64,000 nt of DNA from assembly GCA_021848825.1 (NCBI GenBank), contig JAJZTQ010000002.1, positions 69,129 through 133,128 on the forward strand, in the 5' to 3' direction. Position 1 is the first letter of the stretch, and every line of letters begins with the position of its first letter. A model generated the notes under the pieces. That model searched no databases, was not told the DNA's origin, and was given only the letters and a program-made list of their open reading frames with translations. This document shows positions 27,539-36,109 of the stretch, in pieces. The position numbers were made by a program, and so were the translations under genes. Origin of the DNA: Pseudomonadota bacterium (GTDB taxonomy: Bacteria > Pseudomonadota > Gammaproteobacteria > Burkholderiales > JABEVD01).

Positions 27539-28767
27539 GATTCGGGGAGGGTGACCCGCGTCACGGCTCCCCCTCCTTCGCTGTTGAAAAGATGCACTTT
27601 GCCGCCCATTCTCTCTATGCTCGCATTGGCGAGAAAGAGCCCTATGCCGAAACCTTCTTCCTTCGTCGAATAGAAAGGCTCGCCTGCATGCGCGGCTGCT
27701 TCGGGGCTCAGCCCTTTTCCCCTGTCCCTGATCTCGATGGAGATCTCTCGGCCTTTCCAGGAAAGCGCGATTTCGACGTTCTCGGGGGAAGCGTCGGCCG
27801 CATTGTTGAGCAGGTTCAGGATGGCCGCAGAAAGCGTCTGCTCGGCCAGGATGGACGGAGCAGCGCCTCCCTGCTTCATGAAGGAGAACGAGGCGCCTGG
27901 ACGCATCAGCTGCCATTCCCCGAGAATGTTCTCGATGAACTCGTCTGCAGGCCTGATCCTGCCGCCTTCCGCTCTCGCTTCCCCTGCTGTTGCGATCAGT
28001 CCTGTCAGGATGCGCTTGCAGTTTTCTATCTGAATGGAAAGGAGCGAAAGATCTTTCCCGAGCGCTTCGATTTCCCCGTATTCGGATTCCATTTCTCCGC
28101 AGAGAATGGCCATCGTGGCAAGCGGCGTGCCAAGCTCGTGCGCAGCCCCCGCTGCAAGTGTGCCGAGAGACACGATGCGCTCCGAACGCAATGCTTCTTC
28201 CCTTGCCTTGGCAAGCTGCCTGTCCCTTTCTCTCAGGGATTCGCCCATCCTGACAACGAATGTGGCGATGAGGAAGGTGGAGAAAACGAAGGTCATCCAC
28301 ATCGCATAGACATGCAGCATGAAGGTCTGATGATGGAGGGGGACGAAACGATTCATCAGCAGCGTGTAGCAGGCAACCGCGATCGCTGCCGTCGTCCAGG
28401 TATATCGCCAGGGCAGCGCAGCTGCAGAGATGATGATGGGAATGAGGTAGAGCGAAACGAACGGGTTGGTCGATCCGCCGCTGAAATAGAGAAGGCTCGT
28501 GAGGGCTGCGACATCGGCCAGAATCTGCAGGAAAAAGCCGATCTCGGTGACCGGGCTGTGTCTGGAAAGGCGATATCTCGTCCAGACATTGAACAAGCCA
28601 AGGAGGGCGATCGTCATCCCCATGGGAAAGAGGGGAAGGGGGATGGCGAGCACCTTGTGCACGAAAGCGATCACCGCGATCTGGCAGAGGATCACGATGT
28701 TTCGCATCATGAAAATCCGTTCCAGATTCTTGGCAAGCGGCCAGCCTGTTTCATTCATGTTCAGCAT
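27535..28767 (-). CDS. regB: Redox sensor histidine kinase RegB/ActS/PrrB type
   Basis: An inner-membrane sensor kinase of about 410 residues with six hydrophobic helices. The RegB quinone-binding heptad GGSTNPF is intact in a loop. The H box is AAHELGTPLATM. A cysteine at the position of the RegB redox cysteine is seen in ENCKRIL. The N and G boxes (LNLLNNAADA, DRGKGL, GFGIGLFLA) are intact. ATG 28767 is my choice; ATG 28758 is the alternative, and neither has a strong ribosome site. It is divergent from the PCuAC copper-chaperone gene. Confidence 0.92.
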   Translation of the reverse strand: MLNMNETGWPLAKNLERIFMMRNIVILCQIAVIAFVHKVLAIPLPLFPMGMTIALLGLFNVWTRYRLSRHSPVTEIGFFLQILADVAALTSLLYFSGGSTNPFVSLYLIPIIISAAALPWRYTWTTAAIAVACYTLLMNRFVPLHHQTFMLHVYAMWMTFVFSTFLIATFVVRMGESLRERDRQLAKAREEALRSERIVSLGTLAAGAAHELGTPLATMAILCGEMESEYGEIEALGKDLSLLSIQIENCKRILTGLIATAGEARAEGGRIRPADEFIENILGEWQLMRPGASFSFMKQGGAAPSILAEQTLSAAILNLLNNAADASPENVEIALSWKGREISIEIRDRGKGLSPEAAAHAGEPFYSTKEEGFGIGLFLANASIERMGGKVHLFNSEGGGAVTRVTLPES

Positions 28768-28860
28768 TCTAAACGACAATCTGCATTTTGCGGATGGCGC
28801 ATGTCATTCATGGGCTGCATGATGCTATGATTGGATTTCCATTCAAACGGGAGATACGAC

Positions 28861-29295
28861 TTGAAATCGGTTATCGGATTGGCGCTTTTCCTTTTTTCCG
28901 GATTTGCATTTTCTCAAGGCATAGAGGTGACCCATGCCTGGGTTGCCGCGACAGCGCCCGGGCAGCAGGTGGGAGGCGCCTACATGGACATATCCAGCAG
29001 CGAGGACGCGAGGCTCGTGAATGCGGAAAGCCCTGTCGCCGAGAAGGTGATGATCCACGCCATGGCGATGAAGAAGGGGGTGATGGAGATGCGTCGCAAG
29101 AAATATCTCGAAATCCCGGCAGGGAAGAAGGTCAGCCTCGCTCCTGGAAAAATGCACCTGATGCTGATGGACATCAAGAAGCCGCTCGTCGTAGGCGATG
29201 TCGTGCCGATCAGGCTCGACTTCGAAACGAAGGGCGGAAAATCGAGCGTGAATGTGGACGCCAGGGTGACGAGCATGACGAGCCAGATGCACTAG
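28861..29295 (+). CDS. Periplasmic copper chaperone PCuAC
   Basis: A 144-residue DUF461/PCuAC protein. A signal peptide is at residues 1-20 (ending FAFSQG). Copper ligands of the H(M)x10Mx21HxM pattern are visible in [14 protein letters not shown] and APGKMHLML. PCuAC delivers Cu(I) to cytochrome oxidase. The TTG start at 28861 has CGGGAG 7 bases upstream and gives a perfect signal peptide. Its position divergent to regBA parallels the senC-regA linkage known in Rhodobacter. It overlaps the convergent thiG stop by 4 bases. Confidence 0.9.
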   Translation: MKSVIGLALFLFSGFAFSQGIEVTHAWVAATAPGQQVGGAYMDISSSEDARLVNAESPVAEKVMIHAMAMKKGVMEMRRKKYLEIPAGKKVSLAPGKMHLMLMDIKKPLVVGDVVPIRLDFETKGGKSSVNVDARVTSMTSQMH

Positions 29296-30071
29296 CCTAT
29301 CATTCCCGAAGTAGGGGAGCTCGGGCTTGCGTTGTAAAGCTTTTTCGGCATTCTTCCAGCAAGATAGGCTTCCCTTCCCGCCATGACGGCTTTCTTCATG
29401 GCGGAGGCCATCAGAACGGGATTTCTTGCAGCGGCAATCGCCGTATTCATCAATATGCCGTCGCATCCAAGCTCCATCGCGATGGCGGCGTCGGACGCGG
29501 TTCCGACGCCAGCATCGACAAGGACAGGGACTTTTGCATGCTCGATGATGATGGAGAGATTCCATGGGTTCAGTATGCCCATGCCCGATCCTATCAGGGA
29601 GGCAAGCGGCATCACTGCAACGCAGCCGATTTCCTCGAGTTCCTTCGCGACGATCGGGTCATCGGATGTGTAGACCATCACCTTGAAACCTTCCTTCACC
29701 AGGAATCTCGCCGCTTCAAGCGTTTCGACGATGTTCGGGTAAAGCGTCTTCTGGTCCCCCAGCACTTCGAGCTTGACGAGGTCGTGGCCGTCGAGGAGCT
29801 CGCGCGCGAGCATCAGGGTCCTGATCGCTTCCTTTGCGCTGTAGCATCCGGCGGTATTGGGAAGAAACGTGAATTCGGAAGGAGGGAGAACGTCGAGAAG
29901 ACTGGGTTCATCCTTGTTCTGCCCGATGTTCGTCCTGCGAATCGCGACCGTGATGATCTGTGCGCCGCTTTCCAGAACGGCCTCCCTGGTCTGGGCAAAA
30001 TCGGCATATTTCCCGGTTCCGACGAGCAGGCGCGAGGAATAGCTTTTTCCAGCGATAAAGAGTTCGTCCAT
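29292..30071 (-). CDS. thiG: Thiazole synthase
   Basis: A 259-residue TIM-barrel enzyme that builds the thiazole phosphate of thiamine from DXP, dehydroglycine and ThiS-thiocarboxylate. The Schiff-base lysine is in [14 protein letters not shown]. Further conserved blocks are [27 protein letters not shown] and [17 protein letters not shown]. It directly follows thiS with no gap. No TPP riboswitch is present before the pair; only about 45 bases separate thiS from the tRNA gene. Confidence 0.96.
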   Translation of the reverse strand: MDELFIAGKSYSSRLLVGTGKYADFAQTREAVLESGAQIITVAIRRTNIGQNKDEPSLLDVLPPSEFTFLPNTAGCYSAKEAIRTLMLARELLDGHDLVKLEVLGDQKTLYPNIVETLEAARFLVKEGFKVMVYTSDDPIVAKELEEIGCVAVMPLASLIGSGMGILNPWNLSIIIEHAKVPVLVDAGVGTASDAAIAMELGCDGILMNTAIAAARNPVLMASAMKKAVMAGREAYLAGRMPKKLYNASPSSPTSGMIG

Positions 30072-30281
30072 TCAGCCACCTCCCACAGCCGTGACGATTT
30101 CGAGCTTGTCCCCGTTCGCCAGCAGGGTCTCATCGAACCTGCTCCTCGGTACGATCTCGCCGTTGAGCTCGACGGCAATTCTGCGGCCTGCCAGAGAAAG
30201 CTCGGACAGCAGACGGGAGAGGTTGAGCGGCGCTTCGAATCGCTTCGGCTCCCCGCCTATCCAGATTTCCAGGTTTTCCAA
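30072..30281 (-). CDS. thiS: Sulfur carrier protein ThiS
   Basis: A 69-residue beta-grasp protein ending in the diglycine tail (TAVGGG) that is adenylated and converted to the thiocarboxylate by ThiF/ThiI-type enzymes. The core matches the family (VELNGEIVPRSRFDETLLANGDKLEIV). It is the first gene of a thiS-thiG unit. Confidence 0.94.
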   Translation of the reverse strand: MENLEIWIGGEPKRFEAPLNLSRLLSELSLAGRRIAVELNGEIVPRSRFDETLLANGDKLEIVTAVGGG

Positions 30282-30283
30282 AT

Positions 30284-30313
30284 TTGCGGACAGGGGAATT
30301 AATCGGATAAAAT
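30284..30313 (+). promoter_or_regulatory. Possible sigma-70 promoter of tRNA-Gly and mutY
   Basis: TTGCGG at 30284-30289 and TAAAAT at 30308-30313 are separated by 18 bases, and the tRNA begins 15 bases after the -10 box. The -10 is good and the -35 is weak. Confidence 0.45.
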
Positions 30314-30327
30314 GGCAAGTCTACCAC

Positions 30328-30401
30328 GCGGGTGTAGCTCAATGGTAGAGCAGAAGCTTCCCAAGCTTAAGACGAGGGTTCGATTCCCTTCACCCGCTCC
30401 A
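30328..30401 (+). tRNA. tRNA-Gly (CCC)
   Basis: A 74-base cloverleaf including an encoded CCA end. The acceptor stem GCGGGTG/CACCCGC is perfect. D arm GCTC...GAGC is followed by an anticodon loop TTCCCAA giving CCC, then a T arm GAGGG-TTCGATT-CCCTT. The outermost anticodon-stem pair (27-43) is G-A and not Watson-Crick; the other four pairs are normal. mutY starts 8 bases downstream. Confidence 0.95.
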
Positions 30402-30409
30402 CTCAGACC

Positions 30410-31399
30410 ATGAAAAAAGCATTCTCCGAAATCCTTGTCGAATGGCAGAAATCTTCGGGGAGGCACGATCTCCCCTGGCAGGGAAAAAGGGATCCCTATG
30501 CCGTATGGGTCTCCGAAATCATGCTCCAGCAGACCCAGGTTTCGACCGTGATCCCGTATTACCAGCGATTCATTGCAAGGTTTCCCGATGTCGACTCGCT
30601 CGCTCGCGCTTCGCTTGACGAGGTTCTGTCGCTTTGGAGCGGGCTCGGTTATTACGCAAGGGCAAGGAATTTGCACAAGGCTGCGACCATCGTGTCTAGC
30701 CTCGGAAAATTCCCGGATGATCTGGATGGGCTTTCTTCCCTTCCGGGAATCGGGCGTTCGACTGCTGCGGCGATTTCGGTATTTTCATTCTCTAAGCGCG
30801 AGGCGATACTGGACGGAAACGTGAAGCGCGTGCTTTCCCGCGTATTCGCCATGGAAGGCTATCCCGGGGAGAAGCGCATCGAGGCGCTTTTCTGGGAAAA
30901 GGCAGAAGCCCTTCTGCCGCTCATTGAAATAGAAAGCTACACGCAGGGGTTGATGGATCTCGGCGCAAGCCTCTGTTCGAGAACGAATCCGCAATGCCCC
31001 GAATGCCCGATGAAGGATTGCTGCGAGGCTCATCTTTCAGGAAGAATTCACGAACTGCCGCAGGCGAAGCCGAAGAAACCATTGCCCTTGAGGGAGACGG
31101 ATTTCCTGGTATTGAAAAAGGGAGGGAAATTCTATTTCGAGCGCCGGCCCGAAAAGGGGGTATGGGCTGAAATGCTCTGTTTTCCCGAAAGGAAAGAGGA
31201 GGAAATTTCGGAGGATTTCGTCGAGCTTCCCGGGTTCATCCATGTCTTCACGCATTTCAGGCTGAAGATAGGCGCATGCCTGATCGAGACTGAAAAGGAC
31301 AGGGCGGGGCTGTGGCTTTCCATGGAAGAAGCCCTTTCCTCTTCCATTCCGAATCCGGTCAGGAGGATTCTGGAAGGAATCCGCAGGCTTTCCCCTTGA
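30410..31399 (+). CDS. mutY: A/G-specific adenine glycosylase
   Basis: A 329-residue base-excision-repair enzyme that removes adenine opposite 8-oxoguanine. It has an HhH-GPD domain with [12 protein letters not shown] and the catalytic aspartate in [10 protein letters not shown]. The 4Fe-4S ligands are in [17 protein letters not shown] shortened Nudix-like recognition domain follows. The ATG lies 8 bases after the tRNA CCA, with no ribosome site outside the tRNA 3' end. The 3' end overlaps convergent parC by 41 bases. Confidence 0.95.
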   Translation: MKKAFSEILVEWQKSSGRHDLPWQGKRDPYAVWVSEIMLQQTQVSTVIPYYQRFIARFPDVDSLARASLDEVLSLWSGLGYYARARNLHKAATIVSSLGKFPDDLDGLSSLPGIGRSTAAAISVFSFSKREAILDGNVKRVLSRVFAMEGYPGEKRIEALFWEKAEALLPLIEIESYTQGLMDLGASLCSRTNPQCPECPMKDCCEAHLSGRIHELPQAKPKKPLPLRETDFLVLKKGGKFYFERRPEKGVWAEMLCFPERKEEEISEDFVELPGFIHVFTHFRLKIGACLIETEKDRAGLWLSMEEALSSSIPNPVRRILEGIRRLSP

Positions 31400-33650
31400 T
31401 CGGAAGCTGTTTTCCCTTTCTCGCCCTTCTCGAGATGTAGGAAAGGAGTTCCTTCTCCGATATCGAAAGCACGGACTCCTTTCCCCCCCTTCCGGAAATT
31501 CTGACCGGTATCCCGTCGTGCCTGGCGATGGCCGCTTCGATCAGGCTTTCGCCCTTCTCGAGCGACATCAGGAGGACGCCCCTTCCGCCATTCTTCAATC
31601 TCTTCATTTCCTCAAGCGGAAAAAGGAGAAGCCTGGAACTGCTCGAGACGGCTGCGACAAGGCGGTCTTCTTCCGAATCGAAAATGGCCGGCTGACAGAG
31701 CGACTCGCCTTCCTCCAGCATCACGAACTGCTTTCCTGATCTCGTTCTTGCCGTGAGGTCTTCCAGGCTGCAAAGGAATCCGTAGCCTCCGCTGTTGTAG
31801 ATCAGGGCGGACCGCTCCTGGCTGATCTTCAGCATCGCGATGATCTTGCCGGAAAGGTCGATCAGCGTGGCGATGGGGGTGCCATATCCCCTGCCGCCGG
31901 GGATCTGCGAAGCCTGGAGCGTGAATACTTTCCCATTTGCCGAGATGAGCGCGATCTGGTCCACGCTCCTGCACTCGAGCGAAGAGAGATGTTCGTCTCC
32001 TTCCTTGAAGGTCGGCATCTCGAGATGGTGACCCGACCTCGACCTGATCCAGCCCTTGTCCGAAAGGGTGATCGTGACGGGTTCGTCGACGACCTGGCTG
32101 GAAAGAGATGACTGGCTTGCCGCCTCGATCAGTGTCCTTCTTTCATCCCCGTAACTTTTCGCATCGCTCTCGATTTCCCTGATGATCTTCTTTTTCATGA
32201 AAGAAGGGTCCGAAAGCAGTTTTTCCAGCTCTTCCCTTTCCGTTCGGAGCTTTTCGAGCTCCTGTTCTATCTTGATGCCTTCGAGCTTCGCGAGCTGCCT
32301 CAGCCTGATTTCCAGGATGTCTTCTGCCTGACGCTCCGAAAGCGAGAAATTCAGCATGAGGTCATGCCTGGGTTCGTCCGAGCCCCTGATGATCCTGATC
32401 ACTTCGTCTATGTTGAGGAAAGCGACATGCCGGCCTTCCAGGATATGTATCCTGTCGTTGACCTCATCGAGCCTGTGCCCGGTCCTTCTCTTCACTGTCC
32501 CGAAACGGTATTCGGTCCATTCCTTCAGGATCTCGACTATTCCCTTCTGCCTCGGCCTGCCGTCCAGCCCTATCATCACCATGTTGACGGGATGGGAGGA
32601 CTCCATGCCGGTTTTCGAGAAGAGGAGCGATGCGAATTCATCCGGATCCTGGCGGGAAGACTTGGGTTCGAAAACCAGTCTGACCGGGGCATCCTTTCCG
32701 GATTCGTCCCTGACGGAATCGAGCTGGGAAAGGAAGAGCTGCTTCAGCTGCACCTGTTCCTGAGAAAGCGCTTTCTTCCCGGCCCTGATCTTCGGATTGG
32801 TGATTTCCTCTATCTCTTCGAGCACTTTCTGGCTGGAAGTCATGGGGGGAAGCTCGAAAATCACGAGCTGCCATTGGCCTCTTGCAAGCTCCTCGACCTT
32901 CCATCTGGCTCTGACCTTGAAAGAGCCCCTTCCCATCCTGTAGGCATCAACAAAATCGGTCGAGATGATCTGGCCTCCGCCGGGAAAATCCGGACCCTTG
33001 ATGTACCCCAGGATCTCGTCTGCCGAAATTTTCGGGTTCCTGATATAGGCTATCGCCGCTTCGCTCACTTCCCTCAGGTTGTGGGGCGGGATTTCGGTCG
33101 CCATGCCGACAGCGATTCCCGATGCGCCATTCAGAAGGACCATGGGGAGCCTTGCAGGGAGGAGCCTGGGCTCCTCGAATGCGCCGTCGTAATTCGGGGA
33201 AAAATCGACTGTCCCCATGTCGATTTCGGAAAGCAGCAGGCTGGCGATAGGCGTGAGCCTTGCTTCCGTATAGCGCATCGCTGCCGCCCCGTCGCCGTCC
33301 CTGCTGCCGAAATTGCCGTGCCCTTCCACGAGCGGATAGCGCATCGAGAAATCCTGTGCTAGCCTGACCATTGCGTCGTACGCGGACTGGTCACCATGAG
33401 GGTGGAATTTTCCGAGAACGTCTCCCACCACCCTTGCGGATTTCACGGGCTTTGCCGAAGGATTCAGCCCCATCTCGTTCATGGCATAGAGGATTCTTCG
33501 CTGGACAGGCTTCTGCCCGTCGCAGAGATCGGGAAGGGCGCGCCCCTTGACCACCGAAATGGCGTAATCCAGGTAGGCTTTTTCCGCGAACCTGCCGAGG
33601 TTCAGGGCATCTTCAGTTGAATCTGCTTGAAACAAGTCGATCTGGTCCAT
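31359..33650 (-). CDS. parC: DNA topoisomerase IV subunit A
   Basis: A 763-residue type IIA topoisomerase subunit that decatenates daughter chromosomes. The catalytic tyrosine is in [14 protein letters not shown]. The helix bearing the quinolone-resistance positions reads [13 protein letters not shown]. The C-terminal beta-pinwheel is intact. The partner gene parE lies 9 kb away at 42692-44620, not adjacent as in many bacteria. Confidence 0.95.
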   Translation of the reverse strand: MDQIDLFQADSTEDALNLGRFAEKAYLDYAISVVKGRALPDLCDGQKPVQRRILYAMNEMGLNPSAKPVKSARVVGDVLGKFHPHGDQSAYDAMVRLAQDFSMRYPLVEGHGNFGSRDGDGAAAMRYTEARLTPIASLLLSEIDMGTVDFSPNYDGAFEEPRLLPARLPMVLLNGASGIAVGMATEIPPHNLREVSEAAIAYIRNPKISADEILGYIKGPDFPGGGQIISTDFVDAYRMGRGSFKVRARWKVEELARGQWQLVIFELPPMTSSQKVLEEIEEITNPKIRAGKKALSQEQVQLKQLFLSQLDSVRDESGKDAPVRLVFEPKSSRQDPDEFASLLFSKTGMESSHPVNMVMIGLDGRPRQKGIVEILKEWTEYRFGTVKRRTGHRLDEVNDRIHILEGRHVAFLNIDEVIRIIRGSDEPRHDLMLNFSLSERQAEDILEIRLRQLAKLEGIKIEQELEKLRTEREELEKLLSDPSFMKKKIIREIESDAKSYGDERRTLIEAASQSSLSSQVVDEPVTITLSDKGWIRSRSGHHLEMPTFKEGDEHLSSLECRSVDQIALISANGKVFTLQASQIPGGRGYGTPIATLIDLSGKIIAMLKISQERSALIYNSGGYGFLCSLEDLTARTRSGKQFVMLEEGESLCQPAIFDSEEDRLVAAVSSSSRLLLFPLEEMKRLKNGGRGVLLMSLEKGESLIEAAIARHDGIPVRISGRGGKESVLSISEKELLSYISRRARKGKQLPIKGKACGFLPESS

Positions 33651-33777
33651 CTTTCAGGTCTTGGGGGAGCGGGATTGATTCATGCCCGAATACTACTCAA
33701 AGAAGGAATGCGATGCAACGCTGCTTTTTCCATCCGGACATGCAGGAATGGGAAGAAGATGCCGGCGATTCGAATAT

Positions 33778-33802
33778 CGTCACACACTGACGCTTTTCGT
33801 CA
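33778..33802 (+). promoter_or_regulatory. Three phased CGTCA/TGACG half-sites upstream of the PEP-CTERM gene
   Basis: CGTCA (33778-33782), TGACG (33788-33792) and CGTCA (33798-33802) alternate at exact 10-base spacing. The last two are in the perfect dyad CTGACG-CTTTT-CGTCAG (33787-33803). The centre is about 67 bases before the sigma-54 -24 element. It is the same design as the array at 7939-7963 in front of pilA. Confidence 0.65.
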
Positions 33803-33855
33803 GAATGAGCGGCAGTGGATTGCTCAACATTTTGATAATGAATAAATATGTTTTT

Positions 33856-33871
33856 TGGCCTGGTTCTTGCT
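33856..33871 (+). promoter_or_regulatory. Sigma-54 (-24/-12) promoter of the PEP-CTERM gene
   Basis: TGGCCTGGTTCTTGCT has GG at 33857-33858 and GC at 33869-33870, the canonical 12-base offset. It deviates from TGGCACG at two positions. Expected start is near 33882, about 30 bases before ATG 33912. RpoN control of PEP-CTERM genes through PrsK/PrsR is known in related bacteria. Confidence 0.75.
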
Positions 33872-33911
33872 ATCCTGTTTGCGGGATTGGTCCGGTTTTG
33901 GGATAACGAGG

Positions 33912-35663
33912 ATGAGAAAATCAGAACGATATGGGCAAATGGTTACGCTGAAGCAGCGATCAATGCTTGCGCTTGCACTCGCCTTTCCGACGTTGACTTA
34001 TGCCGCCAGCGTGACCGTCGGTTCGGGAACCACCTACGACAATAGTGCTTCGATATACATCGATTCGAGCAGCACTTTGACCAATTCTGGCACGGTCAAC
34101 AACAGCGGTTCCATCAGCAACGACGGCGCGGTCAACAACAATGCCGGAGGGGCCCTCAACAACAGCGGCGCGATCAGCAACAATGCTACAGGCACCCTGA
34201 CGAATTCAGGAACGGTCAACAACAACTCAGGCGGCCAGATCAACAGCGACGGCGCGGTCAACAACAATTCGAATGGTTCGGTCAACAACAACGGCGCGCT
34301 CAACATCAATTCCACCGGCACATTGACGAATTCGGGAACGGTCAGCAACAACTCAGGCGGCCAGATCAACAACAACGGCGCGCTCAACAACAATGCCAAT
34401 GGTTCGGTCAACAACAACGGTTCGGTCAACATCAATTCCACCGGCACATTGACGAATTCGGGAACGGTCAGCAACAACTCAGGCGGCCAGATCAACAACA
34501 ACGGCGCGCTCAACAACAATGCCAATGGTTCGGTCAACAACAACGGTTCGGTCAACATCAATTCCACCGGCACATTGACGAATTCGGGAGCGGTCAACAA
34601 CAATGCCACGGGATCCATCAACAACAACGGCGCGCTCAACAACAACGCGGGCAGCTCGGTCAACAACAACGGTTCGGTCAACATCAATTCCACCGGCACA
34701 TTGACGAATTCGGGAGCGGTCAACAACAATGCCACGGGATCCATCAACAACAACGGCGCGCTCAACAACAACAGCGGCAGTTCGGTCAACAACAACGGTG
34801 CGGTCAACATCAATGCCACGGGCATCCTGACGAATTCAGGGGTGATAAACAACAATTCAAGCGGCCAGATCAACGCCAATGGTTCCCTGAACAACAATGC
34901 CGGCAGTTCGGTCAACAACAGCGGCGCATTGAACGTCAATTCGACCGGTACGCTGGTCAACCTGGGGACGATCAACAATAATCAAACCGGGAATCTTTAC
35001 GTCAGCGGCACTTTGACTGACAACGGCAGCTTGAACAATGCGGGAGGCTTCACCCTTGCAGGAAAAGTCGACGGAACGGGCGCTTACGCACAGACAAACG
35101 GTTTCAGCCAGGTCGACGGGAAGATGACCCAGAGCAAGGTCGATATCAACGGCGGAACCCTTTACGGCAATGGAACGATCACAAGCAGTGTGAAAGTTTC
35201 AGGGGCCATCCAGGGCGGCTCATATGGCACGCCCGGCAAACTCACCGTCGACGGCAGCCTCGACCTGGGGGGCACGCTCCAGGAACTGATCGACAGTTCG
35301 CTCCACTACAGTTCCATCGATGTCAACGGCAATCTGGTTCTCGGCGGTGTTTTGAACATCATGACAGGGAGCGGCTTCGCCTTTTCTCTTGGGCAGAGCT
35401 TCGACATTCTCAATTTCACCCCAGGCTACCTTTCGGGCCAGTTTGCCAGCATGAACGAAGGCAGCCTCACGGGATCCGGCAATTTCCTCGACATAGGCGG
35501 AGGGTTGGCATTGAGCCTGCTTTACAATCCGGGAAGCGTCCTGCTGAATGTTGTCGCTGCTGCCGATCCCGTGCCCGAACCGCCTGCAACCGCACTGATG
35601 CTGGCCGGTCTCGCGGCCATGGCGTGGCTGGGCAGAAGGAAGCAGTCTCCGAGCATGTTGTGA
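33912..35663 (+). CDS. PEP-CTERM surface protein with long tandem 14-residue repeats
   Basis: About 583 residues from ATG 33912 (ATG 33939 also fits and gives a cleaner signal peptide). A signal peptide ends near TLTYAA. About 300 residues follow of 14-residue units with pattern G-x-[VIL]-x-N-x-G-x-[VIL]-x-N, extremely rich in Asn, Ser and Gly, probably a parallel beta-helix. Next is a non-repeat beta-rich region. The C-terminus has the exosortase signal VPEPPATALMLAGLAAMAW followed by GRRK. Such proteins are cut and anchored by EpsH-type exosortase and take part in matrix or floc formation. No exosortase is in the window. The stop overlaps the next gene. Confidence 0.88.
   Translation: MRKSERYGQMVTLKQRSMLALALAFPTLTYAASVTVGSGTTYDNSASIYIDSSSTLTNSGTVNNSGSISNDGAVNNNAGGALNNSGAISNNATGTLTNSGTVNNNSGGQINSDGAVNNNSNGSVNNNGALNINSTGTLTNSGTVSNNSGGQINNNGALNNNANGSVNNNGSVNINSTGTLTNSGTVSNNSGGQINNNGALNNNANGSVNNNGSVNINSTGTLTNSGAVNNNATGSINNNGALNNNAGSSVNNNGSVNINSTGTLTNSGAVNNNATGSINNNGALNNNSGSSVNNNGAVNINATGILTNSGVINNNSSGQINANGSLNNNAGSSVNNSGALNVNSTGTLVNLGTINNNQTGNLYVSGTLTDNGSLNNAGGFTLAGKVDGTGAYAQTNGFSQVDGKMTQSKVDINGGTLYGNGTITSSVKVSGAIQGGSYGTPGKLTVDGSLDLGGTLQELIDSSLHYSSIDVNGNLVLGGVLNIMTGSGFAFSLGQSFDILNFTPGYLSGQFASMNEGSLTGSGNFLDIGGGLALSLLYNPGSVLLNVVAAADPVPEPPATALMLAGLAAMAWLGRRKQSPSML
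34195..34960 (+). repeat. Tandem 126-bp repeats inside the PEP-CTERM gene
   Basis: A near-identical block beginning CATTGACGAATTCGGGA recurs at 34321, 34447, 34573 and 34699, exactly 126 bases apart. Each 126-bp unit encodes three 14-residue repeats. Flanking units are more diverged. The edges given are approximate. The high identity points to recent expansion and to possible length variation by slippage. Confidence 0.88.
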
Positions 35664-36082
35664 CCGGAATTTTCATCGCCAATACGGACGCCGAAATCGA
35701 GTCCTGCTTTCCGGTTTTCAGCGTCCTTCGCCCCCATCTCAAGGAGGAAGACTTTGTGCCCCAGGTCCGCCGCCAGCAGGCTCAGGGCTACCGGATCCTC
35801 GCGCTAGAGGATGAAGGCGTCGTGAAAAGCGTTGCAGGCTTCAGGCTGGCTGAGTTCCTGGCATGGGGAAAAGTGCTCTATGTCGATGATCTTTCGACCC
35901 TCCCCGGGGAGACATCGAAAGGTTTTGCAGGTTCGCTCCTCGACTGGCTGATCGATCACGCCAAATCCTCGGGCTGCAATGGGATTCATCTGGACACGGG
36001 TTATGCGCGCCACGCCGCGCATCGCCTTTACCTTCGCAAGGGATTGCAATTCAATTGCCATCATCTGGCGCTGGAATTCTGA
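35660..36082 (+). CDS. GNAT-family N-acetyltransferase
   Basis: A 140-residue acetyltransferase-like protein. The acetyl-CoA-binding half is seen in LYVDDLSTLPGETSKGFAGSLLDWLI (a conserved DL..LP..RG.G-like loop) and ARHAAHRLYLRKGLQF. I start at GTG 35660, which overlaps the PEP-CTERM stop as GTGA, so translation is probably coupled. The substrate is unknown. The overlap hints at modification of the surface protein or of an associated sugar, but this is inference. Confidence 0.78.
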   Translation: MTGIFIANTDAEIESCFPVFSVLRPHLKEEDFVPQVRRQQAQGYRILALEDEGVVKSVAGFRLAEFLAWGKVLYVDDLSTLPGETSKGFAGSLLDWLIDHAKSSGCNGIHLDTGYARHAAHRLYLRKGLQFNCHHLALEF

Positions 36083-36109
36083 TCAGATCTCTGGTTCTGA
36101 CGGCAAAGA

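Noticed and set aside
26996-28300. A 434-codon minus-strand frame containing regA
   Set aside because: The upper part is Arg/Gly-rich shadow of regB. The real regA starts at 27538 by ATGA overlap.
30282-30327. TPP riboswitch for thiSG
   Set aside because: The leader space before thiS is far too short and holds the tRNA promoter on the other strand.
33682-33906. Small plus-strand frame before the PEP-CTERM gene
   Set aside because: It crosses the sigma-54 promoter and operator array and has no recognisable protein character.
34195-34960. CRISPR-like array
   Set aside because: The repeats are contiguous, in frame and coding, with no unique spacers.
34034-34978. A long minus-strand frame opposite the PEP-CTERM repeats
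   Set aside because: It is only the mirror of the 42-base periodic repeat (a Leu/Pro-rich pattern) and has no start signal.
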